Made by a program: the position numbers and the translations under genes
NCBI GenBank assembly: GCA_034521975.1
Contig: JAXHLR010000004.1
Coordinates: forward strand, 334,165-398,164
DNA from: Acidimicrobiales bacterium
GTDB lineage: Bacteria; Actinomycetota; Acidimicrobiia; Acidimicrobiales; SKKL01
DNA: 64,000 nucleotides
Reading direction: 5' to 3'
Shown: piece by piece, positions 43,439-52,786 of the stretch
Layout of the letters: every line of letters starts with the position of its first letter
How positions within the stretch are numbered: the first letter of the stretch is position 1
Notes under the pieces: generated by a model
The model's input: only the letters and a program-made list of their open reading frames with translations
What the model was told of the DNA's origin: nothing
Databases searched by the model: none

Positions 43439-45109
43439 GTGACCTCGGACACGTCCACGCTGGTGGAGCGGGGCCAGCTCGCCCTCGCCGACGGCGACTG
43501 GCACACCGCGATCGATGCCTTCACGTCGGTCCTCGAGCTCGAACCTCACCCCGCGGCCAGCTTCGGGCTGGGTTCGGCGCAGTGGTGGCAGGGCGAGATC
43601 CGCGAGGCGTTGCGGTCCTGGACCGCCGCCTACCAGGGGTTCCGGCGAGCGGGAGCAGCGGCTGAGGCGATCATGGCCGCCATCCAGCTCTCCTTCATCT
43701 ACAGCGCCAACCTCGGTAACGAGGTCGTGGCGTCGGGATGGGTCCGACGTGCGGTCCGCCTCGCCTCCGAGGTCGAGATCCCGGTGCTCGACGGCTGGAT
43801 CGCCCTGACCGAGTCGGTGTTCAGCACCGACCACGCCACCGCGCTCGAGCTCGGCCAGCGCGCCCACGCCACCGGCGTCGCCAACGGCGACCGCGACCTG
43901 GAGATCTCGGCGCTGACCGCCATGGGCCTGGCCCATGTGAACGCAGGCAACACCACCGACGGATGCGCGCTGCTCGACGAGGCGATGGCCGCCGCAATCG
44001 CCGGTGAGGCCGACACCCCCGACACCGTGGTGTTCACCAGCTGTCTCATGATGCGGGCCTGCTGCGCCTGTGCCGACTTCCCTCGGGTGGTCCACTGGGT
44101 TCGCGCCCTCGATGACTTCGTCGAGCGGTTCGGCAACCCCTACCTGCACACGAGCTGTCGCACCCACTACGGCGAAGTGCTCGCCGCCACCGGGGACTGG
44201 GGCCGAGCCGAGACCGAGCTGCTGGCCGCCATGCGCCTTGCCGCCGACGGGCTCCCGAAGGTCCAGGCCGACGCCGCCGCCTGCCTGGCCGACCTGCGCA
44301 TCACCCAGGGACGGGTCGACGAGGCGCGCCAGATCATCCGAGGCTTCGAGGGTCTGCCCGCATTGGCCGCGGTGACGGCCCGACTCCAGATCCTCGACGG
44401 CGACCTCACCGGAGCGGAGACCACCATCTCCCGTGGACTCGAGCAGCTCGGCTCCGAGGCAGCGCCCAGCGCCCAGCTTCGAGAGCTGCTCGGGATCTGC
44501 CAGCTCGCCAACGGTGACACAAGCGCCGCGATCGAGTTCGGCCGCCAGATCGCCAAGGCCGGCGCCGAGACCGGCTGCACGATCATCCGGTGCCGTGGCC
44601 AGCGCCTGTTCGGACGCGCCCTCACTCGCGATGGCGATGTCGGTGACCCCGGCGAAGCCCGCGAAGCCCTCGAAGCCGCACTGGCCGGGTTCGTCGAGCT
44701 CGACCTACCTCTCGACGTCGCGAGCACCCGCATGGTGCTGGCCGAGCTGCTCGACGCCGGCGGAGACACCCAGGCCATCACCGAGGGGCGCGCCGCCCAT
44801 GCCACCTTCGCCGAGCTCGGTGCGATAGCCGACGCCGATCGGGCCGCGAGCTGGCTCCGCGAGCGCGGCACGACCGTGACCCGGGGCGACGGGGGCCCGA
44901 GCCTCTCAGGCCTGACCCGACGCGAGACCGAGGTGCTGGGCCGCCTCGGCGAGGGTCTCTCCAACCCCGAGATCGCCGAGCGTCTCTTCGTGAGTCGACG
45001 GACCGTCGAGCACCACGTGGCTAGCATCCTCTCCAAGCTCGGGCTGCGGAACCGGGCCGAGGCGGCAGGGTTCGCGGTGCGCCAGGGGGGCGATCTCGCG
45101 GCGAAATAG
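43439..45109 (+). CDS. LuxR-family regulator with TPR-like sensor region
   Basis: The 556 residues consist of alpha-helical tetratricopeptide-like repeats over about the first 470 and a C-terminal LuxR/NarL HTH (LTRRETEVLGRLGEGLSNPE, then AERLFVSRRTVEHHVASILS, about 490-550). No N-terminal ATPase or receiver domain is present, so it is not a classic LAL or response regulator. It directly precedes osmC and the methyltransferase on the same strand and may regulate them. A palindrome GGTGAACTCACC (45109-45120) lies at its end. Confidence 0.88.
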   Translation: MTSDTSTLVERGQLALADGDWHTAIDAFTSVLELEPHPAASFGLGSAQWWQGEIREALRSWTAAYQGFRRAGAAAEAIMAAIQLSFIYSANLGNEVVASGWVRRAVRLASEVEIPVLDGWIALTESVFSTDHATALELGQRAHATGVANGDRDLEISALTAMGLAHVNAGNTTDGCALLDEAMAAAIAGEADTPDTVVFTSCLMMRACCACADFPRVVHWVRALDDFVERFGNPYLHTSCRTHYGEVLAATGDWGRAETELLAAMRLAADGLPKVQADAAACLADLRITQGRVDEARQIIRGFEGLPALAAVTARLQILDGDLTGAETTISRGLEQLGSEAAPSAQLRELLGICQLANGDTSAAIEFGRQIAKAGAETGCTIIRCRGQRLFGRALTRDGDVGDPGEAREALEAALAGFVELDLPLDVASTRMVLAELLDAGGDTQAITEGRAAHATFAELGAIADADRAASWLRERGTTVTRGDGGPSLSGLTRRETEVLGRLGEGLSNPEIAERLFVSRRTVEHHVASILSKLGLRNRAEAAGFAVRQGGDLAAK

Positions 45110-45182
45110 GTGAACTCACCGATGCGGAATCGGTCCGCTTCGGGGGATCCTCGACTCGAACCCCGAGACGAGGAGGAATCCC

Positions 45183-45743
45183 GTGGCTGACACCGACACC
45201 AGATCGCTCAACGGCATCGACATGGAACGGTTGGGGGCGCTGTTCGAACAGGCCCACGCCAGCGAGGGACCGATGACCTTCGAGCTGGGAACCCGGCACC
45301 GCTGGTTGGGTGGCCAAGCGTCGGAAGGCTACGCCACGAGCCTGGACGCTCTGGGTGAGACGATCGATCGGTCCCACCACACCTTCCACAACGATCTGCC
45401 CGCCGTGCTCGCGGGCGACGACGCCGGACCCGGTCCGACCGAGCTCCTGCTCGGCGCGGTGGGCGCCTGTGTCACCACGGCGCTGGTCCAGCAGGCCACC
45501 GCCCAAGGGATCAGGCTCGACCGGTTGGAGATCGACACCAGGGCCACGCTCGACGCCAGAGGCGTGTTCGGCGTCGAAGGGACCGCCGTTGGCCCGCAGG
45601 GCATCACCCTGCGCTTCAGCATCGACGCCGACGCCGAACCCGAGCAGCTCGAAGCCTTGGCCAACGCGGCGATCGCGAGCTCGCCGACCGCCGCCGCGAT
45701 CGCCCAGCGGACCCCGGTGCGTGCGGAGGTGAGGCGGTCGTGA
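45183..45743 (+). CDS. OsmC-family protein
   Basis: The 186 residues have the OsmC fold, with the N-terminal cysteine in GPTELLLGAVGACVTTAL. The second, C-terminal cysteine that OsmC/Ohr peroxidases use is replaced (SSPTAAAIAQRTPV), so thiol-peroxidase activity is doubtful. GTG at 45183 follows GAGGAGG. Its stop overlaps a GTG (45740) that appears to be the original start of the methyltransferase gene (GTGA overlap). Confidence 0.88.
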   Translation: MADTDTRSLNGIDMERLGALFEQAHASEGPMTFELGTRHRWLGGQASEGYATSLDALGETIDRSHHTFHNDLPAVLAGDDAGPGPTELLLGAVGACVTTALVQQATAQGIRLDRLEIDTRATLDARGVFGVEGTAVGPQGITLRFSIDADAEPEQLEALANAAIASSPTAAAIAQRTPVRAEVRRS

Positions 45744-45828
45744 CCACCACCGAGACCATCGACACCACCCGAGCCGAGGCCTTCGCCGAGACGCATGACC
45801 GGCGTTCTGAACGACGGAGCCTTGGCGA
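45740..45828 (+). other. Disrupted 5' end of the methyltransferase gene (two +1 shifts)
   Basis: From the GTG at 45740 the frame reads VTTTETIDTTRAEAFAE and then departs from the family. The next frame reads [11 protein letters not shown], and the third frame continues [13 protein letters not shown] into the main ORF. Removing one base near 45791 and one near 45827 would restore the expected N-terminus of this methyltransferase family. Neither site is a long homopolymer. Confidence 0.75.
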
Positions 45829-46818
45829 TTGATGGCCAGCATCGGACATCGGACCGGCCTGTTCGACACCATGGCGCAGTTGCCGCCGTCCACCAGCGAC
45901 GGGATCGCCCAAGCAGCGGGACTGGACGAGCGCTACGTGCGGGAGTGGCTGGGAGCGATGACCACCGGCGGGATCGTGGAGCACGACCCCGATGCCGGCA
46001 CCTTCCGCCTGCCACCCGAACACCACCCGTTCGTAACCCGCGGCGGCGGTGCCACCAACATGGCCAAGACGATGCAGATGTTGCCCATGCTCGCCACGAT
46101 CTCCAACGAGATCGTGGACCGGTTCCACCACGGCGGCGGTGTCCACTACGAGGCCTACACCGAGTTCCACCGGTTCATGGCCGAGGAGAGCGCCGCCGTG
46201 TTCGACGCGGCGCTCATCGATCAGATCCTGCCCCTTGTCCCTGGCTTGCCGAACCGGCTGCGCGACGGCATCGACGTGGCCGACATCGGCTGTGGCAGCG
46301 GTCACGCCGTCAACCTCATGGCACGAACGTTTCCCGGGAGCCGCTTCGTCGGCTACGACTTCTCCGAGGAGGGAATCGCCGCTGCCAGCAGCGAGGCGAC
46401 CCACCTCGGTCTCGACAACGCCACCTTCGAGCTGGTCGACGTGGCCAAGCTCGACGCTGCCGGTGGCTTCGACGTGGTGACCGCCTTCGACGCCATCCAC
46501 GATCAGGCCCATCCGGCCACCGTGCTGGCGAACATCCACCGGGCGCTGCGGCCGGGCGGCACGTTCCTCATGGTCGACATCAACGCGAACAGCGACGTGG
46601 CCGACAACCTCGAGCACCCGGTCGCGCCGTTCCTCTACACGGTGTCGACCATGCACTGCATGACCGTGTCGCTCGCGCTCGACGGCGACGGGCTCGGCAC
46701 GGTGTGGGGCGAGCAGCTCGCCCGACAGATGCTCGCCGACGCCGGGTTCGTCGACGTCGAGGTCGAGGTCCTCGACGAGGACCCGCTGAACAGCTACTAC
46801 ATCGCCCGCAAGCCCTGA
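45829..46818 (+). CDS. SAM-dependent methyltransferase with N-terminal winged-helix domain (5' end disrupted)
   Basis: The open frame (329 residues from TTG at 45829, or ATG at 45832) starts inside the N-terminal dimerisation/winged-helix domain ([20 protein letters not shown]). It continues into a class I methyltransferase core with motif [42 protein letters not shown] and [12 protein letters not shown]. About 29 N-terminal residues are out of frame (see 45740-45828). It could still start internally. It is convergent with dapB, 2 bp apart. Substrate unknown. Confidence 0.85.
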   Translation: MMASIGHRTGLFDTMAQLPPSTSDGIAQAAGLDERYVREWLGAMTTGGIVEHDPDAGTFRLPPEHHPFVTRGGGATNMAKTMQMLPMLATISNEIVDRFHHGGGVHYEAYTEFHRFMAEESAAVFDAALIDQILPLVPGLPNRLRDGIDVADIGCGSGHAVNLMARTFPGSRFVGYDFSEEGIAAASSEATHLGLDNATFELVDVAKLDAAGGFDVVTAFDAIHDQAHPATVLANIHRALRPGGTFLMVDINANSDVADNLEHPVAPFLYTVSTMHCMTVSLALDGDGLGTVWGEQLARQMLADAGFVDVEVEVLDEDPLNSYYIARKP

Positions 46819-46820
46819 CC

Positions 46821-47618
46821 TCAGACGCCGAGGACGGCGTCGAGGCCGACGGTGAGGCCGGGGAGATCGCCGATGCGCTTCACTGCCAGCACCACCCCAG
46901 GCATGAACGACGAGCGGTCGTAGGAGTCGTGGCGGATGGTGAGGGTCTGGCCGGTGGTGCCGAGGAGCACCTCCTGGTGGGCGACGATGCCCCGCAGGCG
47001 CACCGAGTGCACCGGGATCCCGCCCGGACCCCTCCCGCCTCTGGCGCCCTCGAGGGTGTTGTGGGTGGTGGGGTCGGGCGCCCACTGGTCGGACGCGGCG
47101 GCCATGCGCTCGACGGTGTGCATGGCGGTGCCCGAGGGGGCGTCGATCTTGTGGTCGTGATGGAGCTCGATGACCTCAGCGGTCTCGAAGAACGGGGCCG
47201 CCAGCTCGGCGAAGCGGGCCATGAGCACGGCCCCGACGGCGAAGTTGGGGGCGATGACGCAGTTGCTGGAAGAGAACGCGGCCGCCAGCTCGTCATGGTC
47301 CGCCTCGGTGAACCCCGAGGTGCCGACCACGGCATGGATGCCGTTGTCGGCCAGGAACGCCACGTTCTCGCGTGCCGCGTCGATGCGGGTGAAGTCGACG
47401 GCCACCTCGACCTGCTTGCGGACCAGCTCGTCGGGCCCGCTGGCGATCTGGAGGTCGTGGCCGTCGACCCCGCCCACGGTACTCAGGTCGAGACCGGCGT
47501 GGTGGGGATCGACGGCGGCGACGAGCTGGAGGTCGGGGTCGTCGATCACGGCCTGGCAGACGGTCGTGCCCATCCGGCCTGCGGCCCCGAAGACCCCCAC
47601 TCTGATCGGGTTCGGCAT
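46821..47618 (-). CDS. dapB: 4-hydroxy-tetrahydrodipicolinate reductase
   Basis: NAD(P)H-dependent second committed step of lysine/DAP synthesis. The 265 residues have the Rossmann loop VGVFGAAGRMGTT, VDFTR, GTSGF, APNFAVGAVL and the active-site segment ELHHDHKIDAPSGTA with catalytic His and Lys. It follows the pnp-M16-nitroreductase block, as is common in actinobacteria. Confidence 0.97.
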   Translation of the reverse strand: MPNPIRVGVFGAAGRMGTTVCQAVIDDPDLQLVAAVDPHHAGLDLSTVGGVDGHDLQIASGPDELVRKQVEVAVDFTRIDAARENVAFLADNGIHAVVGTSGFTEADHDELAAAFSSSNCVIAPNFAVGAVLMARFAELAAPFFETAEVIELHHDHKIDAPSGTAMHTVERMAAASDQWAPDPTTHNTLEGARGGRGPGGIPVHSVRLRGIVAHQEVLLGTTGQTLTIRHDSYDRSSFMPGVVLAVKRIGDLPGLTVGLDAVLGV

Positions 47619-47645
47619 GATCGGAGCCTACTGGTCAGGCACCGT

Positions 47646-48353
47646 TCACCTCGACGGTGGTGGGCCGGCGCTGGTGTGGCGGGTGTCGGGGGGCTCGGTG
47701 GCCCACGGCGCCGGCGACTCCCAGGCGTCGTCGAAGACGAGCTCGCCGACGGGGCGGCGCCGCACGGGTCCGTGACCACCCTCGGGAACGCCGAGGGTGA
47801 TGGTCGCCATCACGAACACGTCGTCAGGAATGCCGAGCAGGCTGCGCAGCTCGTCCTCCACGCCGTGGTGCCACATGGTCATGACTCCGCCGTAGCCGAG
47901 GGCGCGTGCGGCCACCAACAGGTTCTGGCATGCCGGATAGACCGACCCGCCGTCGGTGAGACGTCCTCGGCGTCCGACCATGCAGGCCAGCACCACCACC
48001 GGCACCTGTTCGAACCGGTCGACGTACTGCTGCATCGCCCGTGCGGTTCGGGCCTTGGGCGAGTCGCCGTCGGTGCCGCTCCCCTGCTCGTAGCCATCGG
48101 CCCGCCGCTTCGCCGCCCAACCGGCACGGAACGCCTCACCCAGCACCGCCTTCGCCTGCAGCGCGTTGGGGCCGTCGCGCAGCACCAGGAAGCGGAAGTT
48201 CTGGCGGTTGGAGCCCGATGGCGCTCGGGTGGCAACGAACAGGATTCGGGAGAGATCCTCGTCGGGGATCGGATCGGACCGGTAGCGACGGATGGCCCTG
48301 GTGGTCGCGATGGCGTCGAGCACCGCGTCGGCGTCGGTGAACGGCTCAGGCAC
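47646..48353 (-). CDS. Nitroreductase-family FMN oxidoreductase
   Basis: The 235 residues carry the FMN-binding N-terminal TTRAIRRYRSDPIPDEDL and ATRAPSGSNRQNFRFLV and the C-terminal MTMWHHGVEDELRSLLGIPD. It probably acts as a dimer with NAD(P)H on an unknown acceptor. The GTG start follows the M16 peptidase stop with 1 bp between, so the two are co-translated. The Pro-rich C-terminal tail is extra. Confidence 0.9.
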   Translation of the reverse strand: MPEPFTDADAVLDAIATTRAIRRYRSDPIPDEDLSRILFVATRAPSGSNRQNFRFLVLRDGPNALQAKAVLGEAFRAGWAAKRRADGYEQGSGTDGDSPKARTARAMQQYVDRFEQVPVVVLACMVGRRGRLTDGGSVYPACQNLLVAARALGYGGVMTMWHHGVEDELRSLLGIPDDVFVMATITLGVPEGGHGPVRRRPVGELVFDDAWESPAPWATEPPDTRHTSAGPPPSR

Positions 48354-48354
48354 C

Positions 48355-49608
48355 TCAGGCCACCGTGGCGAAGCGGTCCTCGTCGAAGGGCCCCACCGCG
48401 GCGAGGGTGCGGGGACCGCCCAGCACCCGGGAGGCGACCCGCTGCACGTCGTCGAGGGTGACCGCCGCCACCCGGGCGAGGTGGTCGTCGACCGAGGTGA
48501 CGAACCCTCGCACCGTCTCGCTGGACCCGAGCCTGCCCATGCGGCTCCCCGAGTCCTCGAGGCCGAGCACCATCGAGCCCGAGATGAAGCCCTTGGCGAC
48601 CTCGAGCTCGCGGGTGGTGATGCCGTCGGCCACCAGGTCCGACACCACGCCGTCGATGACGGTGAGCGCCTCGGTGGAGCGTCCGAGCGCGGTTCCCACG
48701 TAGACGATCAACGCACCGCTGTCGGCGAACAGCGAGGTGCCCGAACCGACCGAGTAGGCGAGCCCACGCTCCTCGCGCACCTCCTGGAACAGCCGCGACG
48801 CCATGCCACCGCCCAGGACCTGGTTGAGCACCGCAAGGGCGTAGCGGTCGGGGTCGTCGAAGGACACGGCGCGCCAGCCGAGCGCCACGTGCGCCTGTTC
48901 GGTGTCGCGGCGCTGCACCGCCAGCGACCGCGGCGGCTCGGTGGGAGCGTGTCGCGGTGGGCGCTGCCCGCCGGTGCGACCATCGAAGCAGGCCTGGACT
49001 CCGGCGACGACGCGATCGTGATCGAGCTGGCCCGCCGCAGCGACCACCAGATTGACCGGGTGGTAGTGGTGGGCGAAGAAGCCGGCGATGTCGTCGCGGC
49101 CCATGGCCTCGATCGTGTCGCGGGTGCCCACGGTCTCCCACCCCAGCGAGTGACCGGGGTACATGGCCTGGAACAGCAAGGTGTGCACGAGGTCGTCGGG
49201 GTCGTCCTCGTCCATCGCCAGCTCCTCGAGGATCACCTGCCGCTCGGCCTCGACCTCGTTGGGACGAAAGGCGGGGGCGGTGACCACGTCGGAGAGCAGC
49301 TCGAGGCCGGCATCGAGCGCGTCGGCCGGCAGCCGCGTGTAGTACGCGGTGTGCTCCTTGGCGGTGAAGGCGTTCATCTCGCCGCCGACCGCGTCGACGG
49401 CCTCGGCGATCTGGCGAGCGCTACGGTGCTCGGTTCCCTTGAACAGCAGATGCTCGAGGAAGTGCGACGCTCCCGACAGCTCGGCGGGCTCGTCGCGGCT
49501 GCCCACCGCCACCCAGAACCCGGTGGTGACCGAACGCGCCTCGGGCATCGCCTCGGTGACGACGCGGATGCCCGAGGACAGAACGGTTCGTTCGATCCCC
49601 TCGCCCAC
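48355..49608 (-). CDS. M16-family zinc metallopeptidase
   Basis: Processing-peptidase-like zinc protease of 417 residues. The inverted zinc motif HFLEH lies at residues 49-53, with the third ligand Glu in ERQVILEELAMDEDDP. The C-terminal half holds the non-catalytic M16 domain (GWRAVSFDDPDRYALAVLNQ). It sits downstream of pnp by 32 bp, a conserved neighbourhood in many Gram-positives. Substrate unknown. Confidence 0.94.
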   Translation of the reverse strand: MGEGIERTVLSSGIRVVTEAMPEARSVTTGFWVAVGSRDEPAELSGASHFLEHLLFKGTEHRSARQIAEAVDAVGGEMNAFTAKEHTAYYTRLPADALDAGLELLSDVVTAPAFRPNEVEAERQVILEELAMDEDDPDDLVHTLLFQAMYPGHSLGWETVGTRDTIEAMGRDDIAGFFAHHYHPVNLVVAAAGQLDHDRVVAGVQACFDGRTGGQRPPRHAPTEPPRSLAVQRRDTEQAHVALGWRAVSFDDPDRYALAVLNQVLGGGMASRLFQEVREERGLAYSVGSGTSLFADSGALIVYVGTALGRSTEALTVIDGVVSDLVADGITTRELEVAKGFISGSMVLGLEDSGSRMGRLGSSETVRGFVTSVDDHLARVAAVTLDDVQRVASRVLGGPRTLAAVGPFDEDRFATVA

Positions 49609-49640
49609 CTGGGCGGGGGAATCGACGCCGGTGCGGGTGC

Positions 49641-52067
49641 TCAGCGACGGCCTCCGCGGCGTCCGCCGCCGCGACCACCACGCCCGCCGCCGCGACCACC
49701 ACGATCATCACGGTCGCCGCCGGCGGGTGCCGCGGAGGCGGGCCCGAGATCGCCGAGCTCGCTCTTGAGCTCGTCCTCGAACTCGTCCTCGAACGACACC
49801 GCAACGCGGTCGGCGTCGCCCGACCCGGCATCGTCGGAGCGGGAGTCTGAGCGCGAGTCCGAACGTGAGTCGGAGGAGCCCTCCTTCTGCGCTGGCGCAT
49901 CACCGGCGAGCGACAGCGACACCTTGCCCTGCGGATCGACGTCGTCGACGGTGACCTCGACCGAGTCGCCGAGATCGAAGACGTCCTCGACCTTGTCGAT
50001 GCGCTTGCCCTTGCCCATCTTGGAGATGTGCAACAGACCGTCGCGGCCGGGAAGGATGTTGACGAAGGCACCGAACTTGGTGATGTTGACCACCCGGCCG
50101 GTGTAGGTCGCACCGACCTCGGCCACCGGCGGGTTGAGGATCAGCTTGATCTGGCGTTCGGCTTCCTCGACCGCGTCGAGGTCCGACGACGAGATGGACA
50201 CGGTGCCGATCATGCCGTCGTCGTCGACGTTGATGTCGGCGCCGGTCTCCTGCTGGATGGCGTTGATGACCTTGCCCTTGGGGCCGATGACCTCGCCGAT
50301 CTTGTCCATCGGGATCTCGAAGCCGCGGATCTTCGGGGCGGTGGGGCCGACCTCGGGGCGGGGCTCGGCGATGACCTCGGCCATCTTGTCGAGGATGTGC
50401 AGGCGGGCTTCCTTGGCCTGGGAGAGTGCCTCGGCCAGCACCTCGAGGGGGAGGCCCTCGATCTTGGTGTCGAGCTGGAGCGCGGTCACGAACTCCGACG
50501 TACCGGCGACCTTGAAGTCCATGTCGCCGAAGGCGTCTTCAGCACCGAGGATGTCGGTGAGGGTCGTGTACTTGCCGTTCTCGTAGATGAGACCCATGGC
50601 GATGCCGGCGACAGCAGCCTTGATGGGCACGCCGCCGTCCATCAGCGACATCGACGACGAGCAGACCGATGCCATCGAGGTCGAGCCGTTGGACGACAGG
50701 ACCTCAGACACCAGACGCAGCGCGTAGGGGAACTCCTCCTCGTCGGGAACGACGGGCAGCACAGCACGCTCGGCGAGGAGACCGTGGCCGACCTCGCGGC
50801 GCTTGGTGCCACCGACCCGGCCGGTCTCGCCGTTGGAGAAGGGCGGCATCGTGTAGTGATGCATGTACCGCTTCTTCTCGGTGGGGTTGAGGCTGTCCTT
50901 GTAGGTGATGTCCATGGCCATGCGGGGCATGCCCAGGGTGAGGATGTTGAGCACCTGGGTCTCGCCCCGCTGGAACAGCCCCGAACCGTGGGCGGTGGGC
51001 AGGAGCCCGACCTGGCACGAGATGTCGCGGATGTCGGCGGGGCCACGGCCGTCGATGCGGATGCCCTCGTCGACGACACGGTCGCGGATGACCTTCTTGG
51101 TGAGCGCCTTGATGGCACCCGACACCTCACGCTCGCGGCCCTCGAACTCCTCGGCCAGCGCAGCCTTGATCTCGTCGCGGATGGCGTCGTTGGTGGCGTT
51201 GCGCTCGGTCTTGTCGGCGATGGCGTTGGCCTCGGCCATCTTCGCCTTGCCCAACTCGGTGACCCGGGCGTAGATGTCGTCGCCGTAGTCGGCCTCGGCC
51301 TTGAACGGCAGCGGCTCGCGCACACCGGCCTTGGCGACGAGCTCACGCTGCAGGGCGATGGCCTCGCGGATCCATACCTTGGAGGCCTCGAGCCCTTCGG
51401 CGATGACCTCTTCGGTGACCTTGGGGGCACCGTCCTGGTAGTACTTCCAGGTGTCCTCGGTGGCGCCGGCCTCGACCATCATCACCGCGATGTCGGAACC
51501 GTCGGCGGTCTCGCGGCCGGCGACGACCAGCTCGAAGGTTGACGCGTCGCCCTCCTGGTAGGTGGGGTGGGGAACCCAGGTGCCGTCGGTGGTGTAGGCA
51601 ACCCGAACCGCACCGATGGGGCCCTCGAACGGGATGCCCGAGATCATCAGCGAGGCGCTGGCACCGTTGATGGCCAGCACGTCGTGGGGGTTCTTCATGT
51701 CGACGCCGAGCACGGTGCCGATGACCTGGGTCTCGTGGCGGAAGCCCTCGGCGAAGGACGGGCGCAGCGGTCGGTCGATGAGGCGACAGGTGAGGACGGC
51801 CTCGTCGGAGGGACGTGCCTCCTTGCGGAACACCGAACCGGGGATGATGCCGGCCGCGTAGCGCTTCTCCTCGATGTCGATCGTGAGGGGAAAGAAGTCC
51901 ATGCCCTCGCGGGCCGAGGTGGCCGCGTTGGCGGTCATGAGGATCTTGGTGCCGTCGAGGGTGGCGACGACCGCGCCCATGCTCTGGGGAGCGAGAAGAC
52001 CGGTCTCGAAGGACAGGGTCTTGTCGGATCCGGAGATCGGGGCGGAAACGATGATGGGTTCAGCCAT
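49641..52067 (-). CDS. pnp: Polyribonucleotide nucleotidyltransferase (PNPase)
   Basis: Phosphorolytic 3'-5' exoribonuclease. From the ATG at 52067 the protein has 808 residues: two RNase-PH domains, a KH domain (GFEIPMDKIGEVIGPKGK, about 578-635) and an S1 domain (about 650-722). The unusually long tail is Ser/Asp-rich and then Arg/Gly-rich (DDRGGRGGGRGGRGGGRRGG). The tail resembles RGG RNA-binding tracts. rpsO lies 225 bp upstream, and the leader contains two hairpins, as expected for autoregulated pnp. Confidence 0.97.
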   Translation of the reverse strand: MAEPIIVSAPISGSDKTLSFETGLLAPQSMGAVVATLDGTKILMTANAATSAREGMDFFPLTIDIEEKRYAAGIIPGSVFRKEARPSDEAVLTCRLIDRPLRPSFAEGFRHETQVIGTVLGVDMKNPHDVLAINGASASLMISGIPFEGPIGAVRVAYTTDGTWVPHPTYQEGDASTFELVVAGRETADGSDIAVMMVEAGATEDTWKYYQDGAPKVTEEVIAEGLEASKVWIREAIALQRELVAKAGVREPLPFKAEADYGDDIYARVTELGKAKMAEANAIADKTERNATNDAIRDEIKAALAEEFEGREREVSGAIKALTKKVIRDRVVDEGIRIDGRGPADIRDISCQVGLLPTAHGSGLFQRGETQVLNILTLGMPRMAMDITYKDSLNPTEKKRYMHHYTMPPFSNGETGRVGGTKRREVGHGLLAERAVLPVVPDEEEFPYALRLVSEVLSSNGSTSMASVCSSSMSLMDGGVPIKAAVAGIAMGLIYENGKYTTLTDILGAEDAFGDMDFKVAGTSEFVTALQLDTKIEGLPLEVLAEALSQAKEARLHILDKMAEVIAEPRPEVGPTAPKIRGFEIPMDKIGEVIGPKGKVINAIQQETGADINVDDDGMIGTVSISSSDLDAVEEAERQIKLILNPPVAEVGATYTGRVVNITKFGAFVNILPGRDGLLHISKMGKGKRIDKVEDVFDLGDSVEVTVDDVDPQGKVSLSLAGDAPAQKEGSSDSRSDSRSDSRSDDAGSGDADRVAVSFEDEFEDELKSELGDLGPASAAPAGGDRDDRGGRGGGRGGRGGGRRGGRR

Positions 52068-52081
52068 GTGTGGCTCCTTCT

Positions 52082-52185
52082 CGGGGGATCGGTTCCCCCG
52101 TTCGAGGCAGCTGGCCAGTTCCCAGATGAGAAGCCCCCGACCGGTCTCTCGTCGAGCGAGCCGGGGAATCCACAACTGGCAGCTG
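52082..52185 (-). promoter_or_regulatory. Structured pnp leader
   Basis: Two hairpins precede pnp. CGGGGGA/TCCCCCG (52082-52100) is a perfect 7-bp stem with a 5-nt loop ending 14 bp before the start, next to the GGAG site. CAGCTGGCCAGTT (52108-52120) pairs with AACTGGCAGCTG (52174-52185) as a 12-bp stem with one bulge that closes a further GC-rich hairpin region. In E. coli a long leader stem is cut by RNase III and degraded by PNPase itself; a similar loop is inferred here. Confidence 0.65.
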
Positions 52186-52252
52186 ACCGTGCCGCCGGTG
52201 GGTTGTCTGGTTGCCCGGTGCCGGCGATGGGAGCCGGCCCCGGATGTGCGAC

Positions 52253-52275
52253 GGGCGGTCCGCTGGGGACCGCCC
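52253..52275 (-). terminator. rpsO-pnp intercistronic hairpin
   Basis: GGGCGGTCC-GCTGG-GGACCGCCC is a perfect 9-bp stem 16 bp downstream of the rpsO stop. No T run follows on the minus strand, so it may attenuate transcription or protect the rpsO 3' end. Confidence 0.65.
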
Positions 52276-52291
52276 GAGGCGAGATCTGGTG

Positions 52292-52567
52292 CTAGCGGCG
52301 CAAGCCGAGCTTGGAGATGATGGCTCGATAGCGCTCGACGTCGTTCTTCTTCACGTAGTCGAGCAGCCGGCGCCTCCGACCGACGAGCATCAGCAGCCCA
52401 CGACGGCTGTGGTGGTCCTTCTTGTGGACCTTGAGGTGCTCGGTGAGGTGGGTGATGCGTTCGGTGAGGAGCGCGATCTGGACCTCGGGAGACCCCGTGT
52501 CGGAGTCGTGGAGCCGGTTGTCGGCGATGGTGTCCGACTTTGGCGGAAGCTGATGGATGTCGGCCAT
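52292..52567 (-). CDS. rpsO: 30S ribosomal protein uS15
   Basis: The 91 residues include [40 protein letters not shown] and [20 protein letters not shown], the S15 signature. It binds 16S rRNA early in 30S assembly. The ATG is at 52567. It forms the conserved rpsO-pnp unit. Confidence 0.98.
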   Translation of the reverse strand: MADIHQLPPKSDTIADNRLHDSDTGSPEVQIALLTERITHLTEHLKVHKKDHHSRRGLLMLVGRRRRLLDYVKKNDVERYRAIISKLGLRR

Positions 52568-52786
52568 GGTGGTGGTGGAATCCTCCGGTGAGGGGTGGGT
52601 CGTTGGCCCGGCTTCGAGGACCGCTGGGCGGGAACTGAAGCGCCGAGCGCGCGGGCGGGGTTGCCCGTGCGAGCGATATGAGGCTACCAGCACGGTCCCG
52701 CGGTCGTCGCATCGCCACCCGTTACGATGGCGCTTCCGGGGCGCCACCGACGCCCCGAAGCCCACCCCAACCCCCTGGGAGCCCTC

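Noticed and set aside
45109-45120. GGTGAACTCACC palindrome as a LuxR-type operator
   Set aside because: Single short copy overlapping the LuxR-type gene's stop codon; not enough to support a binding site, so left as a remark only.
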